NCBI RefSeq assembly: GCF_002849655.1
Contig: NZ_PDNW01000011.1
Coordinates: forward strand, 62,001-126,000
Direction of reading: 5' to 3'
Origin: Pollutimonas subterranea
GTDB lineage: Bacteria > Pseudomonadota > Gammaproteobacteria > Burkholderiales > Burkholderiaceae_B
DNA length: 64,000 bases
The notes under the pieces were generated by a model. It was not told where the DNA came from. It made no database searches and saw nothing but the letters and a program-made list of their open reading frames with translations. Numbering within the stretch: the stretch's first letter is position 1; every line of letters starts with the position of its first letter. This document shows positions 37,600-47,092 of the stretch, piece after piece. The position numbers and the translations under genes were made by a program.

Positions 37600-37974
37600 A
37601 TGAAACCTTACGACATCGCTGTAACCGTGGCGCCCCAGTACCTGCCTGAACAGTCCGAACCCAGCGAACAGCAATTTGTTTTTGCCTATACCGTGCGTAT
37701 CACGAACAAGGGCGAGCACGCCGCCCAGGTGATCAGCCGGCACTGGATCATCACCGATGGCCAGCAACAGACGCAGGAAGTCCGGGGGCTGGGCATCGTG
37801 GGCCAGCAGCCTTTGCTGGGCCCGGGCGAAACGTTTGAATACACCAGCGGCTGTCCGCTGCCTACCCCGGTGGGGACCATGCGCGGTACCTATCATTGCG
37901 TCGGCGAAAATGGTATTCCGTTTGAAGTTCCCATTCAGGAATTCGTTCTTGCAATGCCGCGTACCCTGCATTAA
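37600..37974 (+). CDS. apaG: ApaG/DUF525 protein
   Basis: 124 residues, the normal length. Fibronectin-III-like fold with FVFAYTVRITNKGEHAAQVI, SRHWIITDGQ, VRGLGIVGQQPLLGPGETFEYTSGC and MRGTYHC. Linked to cobalt/magnesium phenotypes in enterics but with no defined activity. Followed after 17 bases by mltA. Confidence 0.94.
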   Translation: MKPYDIAVTVAPQYLPEQSEPSEQQFVFAYTVRITNKGEHAAQVISRHWIITDGQQQTQEVRGLGIVGQQPLLGPGETFEYTSGCPLPTPVGTMRGTYHCVGENGIPFEVPIQEFVLAMPRTLH

Positions 37975-37991
37975 CCGTAGCCTGGCGACTT

Positions 37992-39275
37992 ATGAAAAAA
38001 ATACTGCTTTCTTCAACGCTGTTGGCACTGCTGGCAGCGTGCAGCACTGTTCCAACAGAAGGTCCGTCCGACGAGGTCGGTGCGCCAGCGCAGAATATAG
38101 CCGAACAGCCGCTGAATGTGCCGCCGTTGACAACCATGCGCGACACCGCGCCCCGTTCCCTGGCTGGAAAATTTCAGCAAGTCGCATGGACGGCACTGCC
38201 GGGTTGGCAGAACGATGATCTCAATCATGTCTGGAAAGGCTTCATCAACAATTGCAAAGGCTTGATGCGGCCGATCTCCGGTTCGCTGGCCATGCAGGCG
38301 CGCGCCACGCCGCGTGCATGGCAACCCGTATGCCAGGCGGCGGCCCAGTCCGGCATGACCGCCGACACCGCGACGGCGCCGGCTGTTCGCCAGTTCCTGC
38401 AGGCGCACCTGCAGCCATGGCGTGTGCTGGATGCCGGCGGCAAGCCTGCGCAGAACACCGTTACCGGCTACTACGAGCCGTCGGTACGTGCATCGCGCAA
38501 GCAGCACGACGAGTATCAGTGGCCCTTGTATGCGCAGCCAGACGACCTGCTCACTATCGATCTGGGCACTGTCTATCCCGAGCTTGCAGGTAAACGGGTG
38601 CGCGGCAAACTGGCCGGCAAGCGAGTGGTTCCTTATGACACGCGGGCCGAAATCGCGGCGACGCCTACCCGTCAACCGCCGGCCATCGTATGGGTCAACG
38701 ATCCGGTTGAAGCTTTCTTCCTCCAGATACAGGGGTCCGGACGCGCCTTGCTGGATAACGGCGAAACAATACGCCTGGCCTATGCCGACCACAATGGGCG
38801 CCCGTATGCATCCATTGGACAGTGGCTCGCCAGCAAGGGCGAGTTGCCATTAGCCCAGACGTCCATGCAAAACATCAAGGCATGGGCTCGGCGCAATCCG
38901 GCGCGTGTCCAGGAAATGTTGAACGCCAATCCGGCCATGGTGTTCTTTAACGAAGAAACCATCGTCGATCCCGAACTGGGTCCGAAGGGCGCCTACGGTA
39001 TACCACTGATCGGGCAACGGTCTGTCGCCATCGATACGTCGTTCGTACCGCTGGGTACGCCCTTATACCTGTCAACCGACTATCCGGCGTCCAGCCGGCC
39101 ACTGGAACGTCTCGTATTCGGACAGGATACCGGAGCCGCCATCAAGGGCGCGGCACGTACGGACTTCTATTGGGGCTCCGGAGACGAAGCGGGCGCCATG
39201 GCGGGACGCATGAAGCAACGCGGTGATATGTGGGTATTATGGCCAAAACAGGCAGGAGCTCCCTCAGCACGATGA
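37992..39275 (+). CDS. mltA: Membrane-bound lytic murein transglycosylase A
   Basis: 427 residues. Lipoprotein signal MKKILLSSTLLALLAAC with the Cys at 17. The MltA barrel domain (TGYYEPSVRASR) is followed by the 3D domain with FGQDTGAAIKGAARTDFYWG, whose Asp residues are catalytic. It cleaves peptidoglycan to 1,6-anhydromuropeptides at the outer membrane. The stop overlaps the start of the flavin hydroxylase gene (ATGA). Confidence 0.94.
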   Translation: MKKILLSSTLLALLAACSTVPTEGPSDEVGAPAQNIAEQPLNVPPLTTMRDTAPRSLAGKFQQVAWTALPGWQNDDLNHVWKGFINNCKGLMRPISGSLAMQARATPRAWQPVCQAAAQSGMTADTATAPAVRQFLQAHLQPWRVLDAGGKPAQNTVTGYYEPSVRASRKQHDEYQWPLYAQPDDLLTIDLGTVYPELAGKRVRGKLAGKRVVPYDTRAEIAATPTRQPPAIVWVNDPVEAFFLQIQGSGRALLDNGETIRLAYADHNGRPYASIGQWLASKGELPLAQTSMQNIKAWARRNPARVQEMLNANPAMVFFNEETIVDPELGPKGAYGIPLIGQRSVAIDTSFVPLGTPLYLSTDYPASSRPLERLVFGQDTGAAIKGAARTDFYWGSGDEAGAMAGRMKQRGDMWVLWPKQAGAPSAR

Positions 39276-40444
39276 GTAAAGACTCTGTATTGGTGTGTGG
39301 CACTGGAATCGCCGGCCTGGCTGCGGCGCTGGGACTGGCAAAAGGGGGCTTTGATGTTTCCCTGATCGGCCCGCGTGCTGCGCCGGCAGCCGCTGCTCCT
39401 GATGTCTATTGTCCCCGGGTCTATGCCATTTCATCTGCCAGCCAAGCCTTCCTGGATCGGCTGGGCGTTTGGAACATGATGGACAGTCGTCGCCTGACGC
39501 CGGTGGAGACCATGGAGGTCTACGGCGATGGCGGCGGGGCCTTGCATCTGCACGCGTGGCAGTCCGCCCAAACGACGCTGGCCTGGATCGTGGAGGCCAG
39601 CCAAATGGAGCGCGCGTTACAACAAGCCGTTCAGGTGTTTGGCATTACCTGGCATCCCGAGAAGTTTCAGCGCCTTGAATCCAATACGGTATTCACCGAT
39701 ACGGGGCGGGCACTGAAAGCCGACTTGCTGGTCGGCGCCGACGGAGCCCATTCACAGGTGCGCGCGGCGTCGGGTATCGCTCATGAGTCCCGGCCGTATG
39801 GCGACATAGGGCTGGTCGTCCACCTTACTGCCGAATTGCCGCATCAAAATATCGCGCTGCAATGGTTTACCAGCGATTCAGTGCTGGCGTTGCTTCCTTT
39901 GCCGGATACCGCCGACGGACATCAGGTATCGATGGTGTGGTCCATGCCGCAAGCGTCTGCCAAGGAGTTGATGGCAATGCCCGACCTGCAGCGCAATCGC
40001 GTACTTGAAACACGTTTGGCAGCCGCCACGGGGGGGCGTCTTGGCGGGCTCCAGGTGCGCAGCACCTTGTCCGGCTTCCCGCTGTTCCTCGAGCATAGCG
40101 GTATGGTTGCTCCGGGTGTAGCGCTGGTCAGCGACGCGGCGCACCGGGTTCATCCCCTGGCCGGCCAGGGGCTCAATCTGGGCCTGGCAGACGTGGACGA
40201 ATTGTTGCGTGTGCTGCAAGGCAAGGAAGCTTATCGTCGAGCCGGCGACGTTCGCGTACTGAGCCGCTACCGGCGCGCGCGGGCCGAACCCATCATGGCC
40301 ATGCGCATGGCCACCCATGGCCTGCACCGCTTGTTCGCGTCGAACGCCACACCAGTGGTTTGGGCGCGCAATACCGGTATGCAGTTTGTTGACCGCCTGC
40401 CGTTCATGAAGCGAATCCTTATTGGCGGCGCGTCAGGAAAGTAA
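39272..40444 (+). CDS. UbiH/UbiF/COQ6-family FAD monooxygenase
   Basis: 390 residues from ATG 39272. The Rossmann FAD site VLVCGTGIAGLAAALGLAKGG, the DG motif LLVGADGAHSQVR, and LVSDAAHRVHPLAGQGLNLG place it in the ubiquinone-biosynthesis hydroxylase family. Which ring position it hydroxylates cannot be settled from the sequence. Translationally coupled to mltA; dsbC follows after 39 bases. Confidence 0.9.
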   Translation: MSKDSVLVCGTGIAGLAAALGLAKGGFDVSLIGPRAAPAAAAPDVYCPRVYAISSASQAFLDRLGVWNMMDSRRLTPVETMEVYGDGGGALHLHAWQSAQTTLAWIVEASQMERALQQAVQVFGITWHPEKFQRLESNTVFTDTGRALKADLLVGADGAHSQVRAASGIAHESRPYGDIGLVVHLTAELPHQNIALQWFTSDSVLALLPLPDTADGHQVSMVWSMPQASAKELMAMPDLQRNRVLETRLAAATGGRLGGLQVRSTLSGFPLFLEHSGMVAPGVALVSDAAHRVHPLAGQGLNLGLADVDELLRVLQGKEAYRRAGDVRVLSRYRRARAEPIMAMRMATHGLHRLFASNATPVVWARNTGMQFVDRLPFMKRILIGGASGK

Positions 40445-40483
40445 AACGGCTTCAAGAGCCTTAATTCATTGTCAGGAGTTTCT

Positions 40484-41257
40484 ATGCGTTCGAAATTTGC
40501 GGGTTTGCTTGGCGCCGCGTTGCTTGCCAGCATGCCCTTCATCAGCAGCCCGGTATTGGCGCAAGGCAATGTACTGTCAACGCAATCGGGGAGCAATTCA
40601 AGTGATGCGACGGTGCTTTCAACCGAAAGCATACGCAAAGGTTTTGCGGAACGCTTTCCGGGTATTGAGATCGCCGAGGTGAATCCCACGCCGTTTCCCG
40701 GCCTGTTTGAAGTGCAGATCGGTATGGACCTGCTGTACACCGACGTCAATGTCGATTACATACTGCAAGGCTCGCTGGTCGATGCTAAAACGCGTAAGGA
40801 TCTGACGGCCCAGCGCCTCGAGCAATTGTCCCAGATTTCCTTCGACGCCTTGCCTCTGGAGCTTGCCGTCAAGCAGGTAAAAGGCAATGGGGCACGCAAG
40901 ATGGCTATCTTCGAGGACCCCAATTGCGGTTACTGCAAACGTCTGCACCAGACATTGAAAGAAGTCGATAACACGACGGTCTATACCTTCCTGTTTCCTA
41001 TCTTGTCGCCTGATTCGGGAATCAAGGCGCGCAATATCTGGTGCGCCAAAGATCAGGCGGCAACGTGGCGTGCATGGATGCTGGATGGCAAGACACCGCC
41101 GGATGTTAATTGTGCAACACCTGTGGATACCGTTTTGGCTCTGGGCAAGAAATTAATGGTGCAAGGCACGCCGGCCATCATTTTTGCTGATGGCAGTCGC
41201 GTGAACGGTGCGTTGCCTCTGGATGATTTGCAAAGAAAGCTGGACGCTTTGAATTAA
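40484..41257 (+). CDS. dsbC: Thiol:disulfide interchange protein DsbC
   Basis: 257 residues from ATG 40484, with AGGAG just upstream. Signal peptide ends near VLAQG. N-terminal dimerisation domain, then a thioredoxin-like domain with CGYC in FEDPNCGYCKRLHQ and the cis-Pro loop VQGTPAIIFADG. A second Cys pair (NIWCAKD, VNCATP) matches DsbC. Periplasmic disulfide isomerase. Its stop abuts the stop of the convergent GGDEF/EAL gene. Confidence 0.94.
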   Translation: MRSKFAGLLGAALLASMPFISSPVLAQGNVLSTQSGSNSSDATVLSTESIRKGFAERFPGIEIAEVNPTPFPGLFEVQIGMDLLYTDVNVDYILQGSLVDAKTRKDLTAQRLEQLSQISFDALPLELAVKQVKGNGARKMAIFEDPNCGYCKRLHQTLKEVDNTTVYTFLFPILSPDSGIKARNIWCAKDQAATWRAWMLDGKTPPDVNCATPVDTVLALGKKLMVQGTPAIIFADGSRVNGALPLDDLQRKLDALN

Positions 41258-44200
41258 TCAAGGCGCGGTTTCCAGCAAGGCGATAAATGCGTCTGCAGGC
41301 TGCGGCCTGCTGAACCAATAGCCCTGATAGTTATCACAGCCCAGTCCGGCCAGGGCGTCCAGCTGTTCGGCTGTTTCTACGCCTTCCGCCGTCACGGCCA
41401 GATGCAGGGACTTGGCCATGGCGATGACTGCCGTCACGATCGCGGCATCGTCCGGTTCGGAAGTAAGTCCTTTCACGAATGATTGGTCGATCTTCAGTAT
41501 GCTCACTGGCAACTGCTTCAAATAGGCCAGGCTGGAATAGCCGGTGCCGAAATCGTCGATTGAAAGCTGTACGCCCATCTCGTGAATGCTGTTGAGCAAA
41601 CGGATTGCGCTGGCTGCGTTGTCCATGATGGCGGTTTCGGTAACTTCGAGCTCCAGGCGTTCAGGCGGCAGGCCGGTTTCCTTGAGCATCAGTTGTATGT
41701 GCTCGAGCAAATCAGCCTGACGGAACTGGCGTGGCGATAAATTCACCGCGATGACAATGGGGAATCCCAGTCTTTGCCATTGCATGGCTTGCAAACACGC
41801 AGTGCGTAATACCCATTCCCCTATCGGCACGATCAGGCCGCTTTCCTCTGCAAGAGGAATGAATTGCGCCGGTGAAATCGAGCCGAGCTCGCGACTATTC
41901 CAGCGCAACAGTGCTTCGGCGCCGATAATTTTCCCGGTTCGCACCGACACCTTGGGCTGGTAGTGCAGGGTCAGCTCATCTTTTTCAATGGCGTGACGCA
42001 GAAGATTGCGCATTTCGAGTCTGGCGCTTGTCCGTTTCTCTAGATTGGGCGAATAAAAAGCATAGGTGCTGCCCCCGGACTTGGCTTGATACATCGCAAA
42101 GTCGGCCGTTCGCAATAGAGCATCGGGCGTATCGGCGTCATCGGGATAAACACTGATTCCTATGCCGGGTGTCAGAAAGATTTCCTGACCGCCGACAATG
42201 ATGGGCGCCTCGAAATAGCGCCCTAATTGCTTGGCGGCCGCGATCGTCTGGGACTTCGATGTTATGTTTTCCAGCACAATTACGAATTCATCGCCCGCGA
42301 TTCGCGCAACGATTCCTGCGTCGGGTATCTTTGCAACCAGCAAATTCCCTACGGTCTTCAGTGTTTCGTCGCCGGTAAAGTGGCCGAGGCTGTCGTTGAC
42401 TTCCTTGAAGCCGTCGAGGTCCAGGTACATCAGTGTCACTGAACGTCCGTCCGCCTTTGCCCGGTCCAGGGCCCGCTCCAGCCATTCCATAAGAAACACG
42501 CGCTTGGGCAGGCCGGTGAGCGCATCATGGGTGGCCAAATACACCAGCTGTGCATTGTTTTTCTTTTGCTCGGTAATGTCTTCGGATATTCCCAGCAAGT
42601 ATTTGGGGCGGCCATCGTCATCCAGGAGCGACAGCTTTCGGGTCTGGAGTGTCTTCAATTCGCCCGACTTGGTGGTGATGATTTCGTCCGAGACAGAAAG
42701 GCGGCTGGAACCGGCCAGGGCCTCGCGATCTTTTGCGGTGAAATAATCAGCCTCCGATTTCGGAAAAAAATCGTAATCGGTTTTACCGACCAGGTCTTCT
42801 TCCCGAAAGCCGGTAAGCGCTTCACCCGCCGGGTTCATGCTGACGAAACGCAGGTCGGTGGCATCCTTCACGTACACCATGCTTGGCATGTTATTGATCA
42901 CCAACTCCAGAAATTCCTGGCTTCGACGCACTTCGTTCGTCGTGCGCAAGGCCGATATTCCGAAAGAAACGTCATTGGCGGTGGCGGTCAGTAACTCGAT
43001 TTCGTCGGGGCCGAACGCCTGCGGATCGCTCGAGAAAATGCCCAGGGCGCCGATGATGCGATGATCCACGGACAGGGGCAAGCCTATGGCGGATGCACAG
43101 CCCTGGGCCAGTACTCGTGTTCTCCACGGGCTGTGGGGTCCCTTCGTGGCGAGATCCGGGATGACTTGCACGGTGCCGGTCCATATCGCTTTGGTAACCG
43201 GGCCCGGGTCAGGTATCTGGCTCCATGGCGTGCGGCAAAAGTCGGCAATGATTTCGTCGCTTACGCCGCAATGAGCTTGTGCGATCAAGGTGTCCGTCGA
43301 GGTATTCGGGGCATAGCCCACCCATGCGAACTCATAACCGCCGATTTGCTGGATCACACGGCATATGTCGGTCAGGAGATCCTTCTCGGTATGCGCGCGT
43401 AGCATAGCGCTGTTGGTGGCACTGCGTACCGCCTGCACGCGTCCAGTGCGAAGCAATGCATCGTGCTGCTGTTGCAACTGCGTGGCCATGGTGTCGAATT
43501 GATGGGCCAGCGCGCCGATTTCTCCGCCGCTGCCGCCAAGCCCTGTTCGCGCGCTCATCACGCCCTGGCCGAGTTTTGTCGCAGTGCGGCTCAGAATACC
43601 CAGAGGTTTTGATACGAGCCAGTTGCTCAGTGACCACGCGGCTATCAAGGCGAGCAGCGATCCTAGTCCCACGAGGGCGAAATTGCGTATGCTGCCAGCC
43701 CGTGCCTCGGCTAATGGTCCCGCGAGTGGTAGTCCAACCTTCAAATACAACGTCGATGTCTTCGAGCTGTACAGAGGCAGGTAAGCCGTGGTTCGATATA
43801 TATCGTCGAGCCATATCTCGTTTCTCGTCAAGCCTTTGGAACGACTCAAATGCAAGTTCGCAGTTTCCCAGTCGGGCACCGTTTGGCCCACATAGTGGGC
43901 ATGCGGTGCTGCTGCAATGAGGGTACCGTTGGAATCGACGACGCTAGCGGCGACGCCCAGGAAGCGACCGGAACTCTTGATCGCTCGACCCAGTGAATCG
44001 TTAAGCCACGCCAGGTCTGCGGCGAGCGCCAGGACGCGTGTTACGTTTTCTTTGTCATCAAGAATCGGATAGGCGAATACGATAAGTGGCTGGGGTCCCT
44101 TGCGGCTTTGTTGAAGCTGGCCAATGGCGAAGGTTTTGCTGGCCAGTGCGCGTTGGAAATAGTGCCGCGCTGACACATTCATAGGGCCCTTTAGCGGTAT

Positions 44201-44605
44201 GCCCGAGCACGCGACATTGCCGTCAGGCTGAATGACCAGCAGATTGTCGAGCGAATAAGAGCTTTTCAGCGTCGAACCCAGGAATTGGTCACACGCCGCG
44301 CCCGGCTTTTGCAACTCGGGCACTGACGCCAGGTTTGCCAGGTATTGGTCCGGACGGGGAAATGTCTCTTTGGAAAACGTGACAATCTGCTGTGCGACAT
44401 ACTCCGCTTCGCGCTCAAGGTTTTGATGCGCCTGCTTGTAATTCTGCATTCCCTGATAAACCAACATGGCAACCGCCGGCAGCAGAGCGACCAGAATGAG
44501 CAGTAACAACCGGATACGAAGGCTGACCGACGAAAGCCGTAGTCGCATGGCATTCCTTGATGTAGCGGATTCAAGACTAAAACGGGTATGCCGCTCGACC
44601 TCCAT
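41258..44605 (-). CDS. Membrane sensor with dCACHE, HAMP, GAF, PAS, GGDEF and EAL domains
   Basis: 1115 residues. Two membrane segments (about 31-50 and 308-330) enclose a periplasmic double-CACHE sensor. Then come a HAMP linker, a GAF domain (about 400-560), a PAS domain (about 570-695), GGDEF with AGDEF as signature, and EAL with EALLRW, ELEVTE, IDDFGTGYSSL, KIDQSFV and AEGVET. The EAL residues look complete; AGDEF variants can be active. It probably ties c-di-GMP turnover to an extracellular ligand. The start could be MRLRLSS at 44548. Confidence 0.92.
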   Translation of the reverse strand: MEVERHTRFSLESATSRNAMRLRLSSVSLRIRLLLLILVALLPAVAMLVYQGMQNYKQAHQNLEREAEYVAQQIVTFSKETFPRPDQYLANLASVPELQKPGAACDQFLGSTLKSSYSLDNLLVIQPDGNVACSGIPLKGPMNVSARHYFQRALASKTFAIGQLQQSRKGPQPLIVFAYPILDDKENVTRVLALAADLAWLNDSLGRAIKSSGRFLGVAASVVDSNGTLIAAAPHAHYVGQTVPDWETANLHLSRSKGLTRNEIWLDDIYRTTAYLPLYSSKTSTLYLKVGLPLAGPLAEARAGSIRNFALVGLGSLLALIAAWSLSNWLVSKPLGILSRTATKLGQGVMSARTGLGGSGGEIGALAHQFDTMATQLQQQHDALLRTGRVQAVRSATNSAMLRAHTEKDLLTDICRVIQQIGGYEFAWVGYAPNTSTDTLIAQAHCGVSDEIIADFCRTPWSQIPDPGPVTKAIWTGTVQVIPDLATKGPHSPWRTRVLAQGCASAIGLPLSVDHRIIGALGIFSSDPQAFGPDEIELLTATANDVSFGISALRTTNEVRRSQEFLELVINNMPSMVYVKDATDLRFVSMNPAGEALTGFREEDLVGKTDYDFFPKSEADYFTAKDREALAGSSRLSVSDEIITTKSGELKTLQTRKLSLLDDDGRPKYLLGISEDITEQKKNNAQLVYLATHDALTGLPKRVFLMEWLERALDRAKADGRSVTLMYLDLDGFKEVNDSLGHFTGDETLKTVGNLLVAKIPDAGIVARIAGDEFVIVLENITSKSQTIAAAKQLGRYFEAPIIVGGQEIFLTPGIGISVYPDDADTPDALLRTADFAMYQAKSGGSTYAFYSPNLEKRTSARLEMRNLLRHAIEKDELTLHYQPKVSVRTGKIIGAEALLRWNSRELGSISPAQFIPLAEESGLIVPIGEWVLRTACLQAMQWQRLGFPIVIAVNLSPRQFRQADLLEHIQLMLKETGLPPERLELEVTETAIMDNAASAIRLLNSIHEMGVQLSIDDFGTGYSSLAYLKQLPVSILKIDQSFVKGLTSEPDDAAIVTAVIAMAKSLHLAVTAEGVETAEQLDALAGLGCDNYQGYWFSRPQPADAFIALLETAP

Positions 44606-44903
44606 GCGAATTTATCATGAAGCGACGATGAAACAATTAGCCTAAATATATATCAATTTGTGTTTTATACCTTTTCGTCAATGATTTCGCTTTCGCGAAG
44701 TGCCTCTTTCGTAAATGCAGAGGCGAAAGTCCTCTTTGGTCACAGGATAGCGGCTTGCAATTCTCTCGCGCATGTCTCGCAAATTCATGTCGTTTCGCAT
44801 AGCGAACGATTGTCTCGAAGAACTTGACCCGCGGATTTCTCCCGTGACAGAATGGCAGCGCCACAAAGGCTATGACCGTTACCGCAACGGTATGTTCGTG
44901 GCA

Positions 44904-45003
44904 GGCCGCACGATTATTCTTGTAGAACAAAGCACGCACAGGGCCGTGGGCGTTGCCGATCATGTGTATTTAATGCAAAGCGGTAAAGTTGTGCTGTCGC
45001 AAA
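44904..45003 (+). pseudogene. Remnant of a LivF-type branched-chain amino-acid ABC ATPase
   Basis: In the 422-base gap between two genes (44606-45027), a ~33-codon stretch reads GRTIILVEQSTHRAVGVADH then VYLMQSGKVVLSQ, matching the H-loop end of LivF proteins (TILLVEQN...ALADRAYVLETGRIVLSG). The nucleotide-binding motifs are absent, so it is only a fragment. Flanking codons in the same frame (44772-45194) show no further similarity. The rest of the gap is AT-rich with no recognisable feature. Confidence 0.65.
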
Positions 45004-45027
45004 GGGTTATCCGCTTATATTCCTATA

Positions 45028-45999
45028 ATGACGGTTTTCGCGCCTGCCATGTCAACAGCCCAAGACCATACCTTCGCATTGCCCGCCCACACGGTCGCTA
45101 CCGAGCTTGTCGCCGTGCTGGTGGCTGTGACGCAGGGGCAGCCTCGCGTACTGACCCGGGATCGCGGCCATGCCTTGCCGGCCGGGCCGTTTGAATCGTC
45201 GCATCGCTCGCTACAAACGGGCTTGCGCGCCTGGGTCGAGGCGCAAACCCATCATCCGCTCGGATATGTCGAGCAGCTCTATACATTTGCCGACAGCGAC
45301 CGAGCCAACCAACAGGGGCAGCACATTATTTCGGTCAGCTATCTGGGCCTGACGCGAGAGCTTGAGAATCCCGATATCGATACTGTGGGATGGCAGGACT
45401 GGTATCGCTATTTTCCCTGGGAGGATTGGCGCGATGGGTGTCCCGAGATTGTTGCGCAACAAATCCTGCCGGCGTTGCATCGCTGGTGCAGCGATGCGTC
45501 AACGACTGCTGTCAAGCGCCAGCGTCGCCACAGGGTCGACTACACATTTGGCCTGGATGCCGCATCCTGGAGCGACGATACGGTGCTGCAGCGTTATGAA
45601 TTGCTGTTCGAGGCTGGCCTGATCCCGGAAGCGGTTCGACGATCCGGCTTGCCGCTAGGCGCGCCCCTGCCTGGCCATTCCATGCTGCATGACCATCGCC
45701 GGATTCTGGCGACGGCAATGGCGCGCTTGCGCGCCAAAATACGGTATCGGCCCGTCGTTTTCGAATTGATGCCGCCTTTCTTTACGCTTTTGCAGTTGCA
45801 ACAGGCATTCGAGGCGGTGGCTGGGCGCCGCCTGCACAAGCAGAACTTTCGCCGGTTCATCGAGCAACAGGCGTTGGTGGAAGAAAGCGGTCGGATGACT
45901 CAGGGTGCGAGTGGGCGGCCCGCGAAGCTGTTCCAGTTTCGCGGCGATGTCTTGCAAGAGCGCGCTATTGCAGGCAGCAAGCTGCCGTTGGCACGATAA
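45028..45999 (+). CDS. NrtR-type transcriptional regulator with Nudix-like domain
   Basis: 323 residues from ATG 45028. The N-terminal Nudix-fold domain (about 12-160) lacks the full Nudix box G-x5-E-x7-REUxEE, so it probably senses rather than hydrolyses. The C-terminal winged helix (about 220-315) has LMPPFFTLLQLQQAFEAVAG, KQNFRRFIEQQALVEE and GRPAKLFQFR, the NrtR signature. NrtR proteins control NAD synthesis genes; nadC follows 187 bases downstream, with two matching operators between. Confidence 0.87.
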   Translation: MTVFAPAMSTAQDHTFALPAHTVATELVAVLVAVTQGQPRVLTRDRGHALPAGPFESSHRSLQTGLRAWVEAQTHHPLGYVEQLYTFADSDRANQQGQHIISVSYLGLTRELENPDIDTVGWQDWYRYFPWEDWRDGCPEIVAQQILPALHRWCSDASTTAVKRQRRHRVDYTFGLDAASWSDDTVLQRYELLFEAGLIPEAVRRSGLPLGAPLPGHSMLHDHRRILATAMARLRAKIRYRPVVFELMPPFFTLLQLQQAFEAVAGRRLHKQNFRRFIEQQALVEESGRMTQGASGRPAKLFQFRGDVLQERAIAGSKLPLAR

Positions 46000-46074
46000 G
46001 GACAGAAATCACTGCGGACAAAATCAAGACAGTTCGCTCTGCGGGCACAGAAAATTTTCGCTTGACGCACTATT

Positions 46075-46091
46075 ATGCTCAGAGTTAGCAT
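46075..46091. promoter_or_regulatory. Operator 1 upstream of nadC
   Basis: ATGCTCA-GAG-TTAGCAT, an inverted repeat with a 3-base centre, extended outward to TTATGCT...AGCATAA (46073-46093). It matches operator 2 at 46178-46194 under the consensus ATRCTCAnnnTKAGCAT. A likely NrtR-type site. Confidence 0.65.
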
Positions 46092-46177
46092 AAAGACGGG
46101 CTGGTATTGCACGTCGAGAACGGGCGATACGGGCGGGTGGAGCTCTTATAGTTCCGATCCAATTTTTTCTTCTATAA

Positions 46178-46194
46178 ATACTCAAAATGAGCAT
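46178..46194. promoter_or_regulatory. Operator 2 overlapping the nadC start
   Basis: ATACTCA-AAA-TGAGCAT covers the first possible nadC ATG (46187). Its centre lies 103 bases from that of operator 1, close to ten helical turns. Bound protein here would block transcription or translation initiation of nadC. Confidence 0.65.
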
Positions 46195-46195
46195 A

Positions 46196-47092
46196 ATGAA
46201 TAAGATCCAACCGGAAAATGACGCCAATGCTGCTTCGTTCACCATCCCGTCCCTGCCGAAAGTTATGCTGGAGCCTCTGGTGCGTGGCGCGCTCTGCGAA
46301 GATCTGGGACGGGCGGGCGATCTGACTTCTGACGCGATCGTGCCCATGGCGGCGCGCGCGCGTATGTGCGTTGTAGCGCGCCAGGCGGGAGTGCTGGCCG
46401 GCTTGGACCTGCTGCGGCTCGCGTTCCGATTGATGGATGAAAGTGTCGAAATACGCGTGCTGCGCGAAGATGGCGCCCGCCTGGCGCCGGGCGATGTAAT
46501 CGCTGTTCTGGAGGGTCGTGCGCGCGCCATGTTGAGCGCGGAACGCACCGCCTTGAACTTCCTGGGGCACCTCAGCGGCGTGGCGACAGCTACCGCATCC
46601 ATTGCCGACGCCATCCGCGGTTATGGAACCCGAGTCAGTTGCACGCGCAAGACCCTGCCCGGATTGCGCACGATCCAGAAGTACGCGGTGCGGGTCGGGG
46701 GCGGCAGCAATCATCGCTACGGCCTGGATGATGCCGTGTTGATCAAGGATAATCATATTTCTGTGGCTGGAAGTGTTGGCGAAGCCATTTTGCGCGCGCG
46801 AGCCGGCGTGGGGCATATGGTGCGCATTCAGCTGGAAGTCGATACGCTGGCGCAATTGAAGGAGGGGCTCGATCTAGGTATAGACGCCGTCCTGCTGGAT
46901 AATATGTCGGTCGATACCCTGAACGATGCAGTACGCCTGGTGGCGGGCCGGGCGGTAACCGAAGCTTCGGGCCGCATCACTCCCGCAACCGCTCCGGCCA
47001 TTGCTCAAACCGGCGTGAATCTGATTGCGGTAGGCTGGCTTACGCACAGCGCACCCGTCCTTGATATTGGCCTGGATGCCGACTATGCATAG
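46196..47092 (+). CDS. nadC: Nicotinate-nucleotide pyrophosphorylase (carboxylating)
   Basis: 298 residues from ATG 46196; ATG 46187 adds three residues and lies inside operator 2. It converts quinolinate and PRPP to NaMN. ALCEDLGRAGDLTSDAIV, ERTALNFLGHLSGVAT, TRKTLPGLR, VGGGSNHRYGLDDAVLIKDN and LEVDTLAQ are canonical. No strong ribosome site is visible, which may reflect a short or leaderless transcript. nadA and nadB are not in the window. A Bug receptor gene overlaps its end. Confidence 0.95.
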   Translation: MNKIQPENDANAASFTIPSLPKVMLEPLVRGALCEDLGRAGDLTSDAIVPMAARARMCVVARQAGVLAGLDLLRLAFRLMDESVEIRVLREDGARLAPGDVIAVLEGRARAMLSAERTALNFLGHLSGVATATASIADAIRGYGTRVSCTRKTLPGLRTIQKYAVRVGGGSNHRYGLDDAVLIKDNHISVAGSVGEAILRARAGVGHMVRIQLEVDTLAQLKEGLDLGIDAVLLDNMSVDTLNDAVRLVAGRAVTEASGRITPATAPAIAQTGVNLIAVGWLTHSAPVLDIGLDADYA

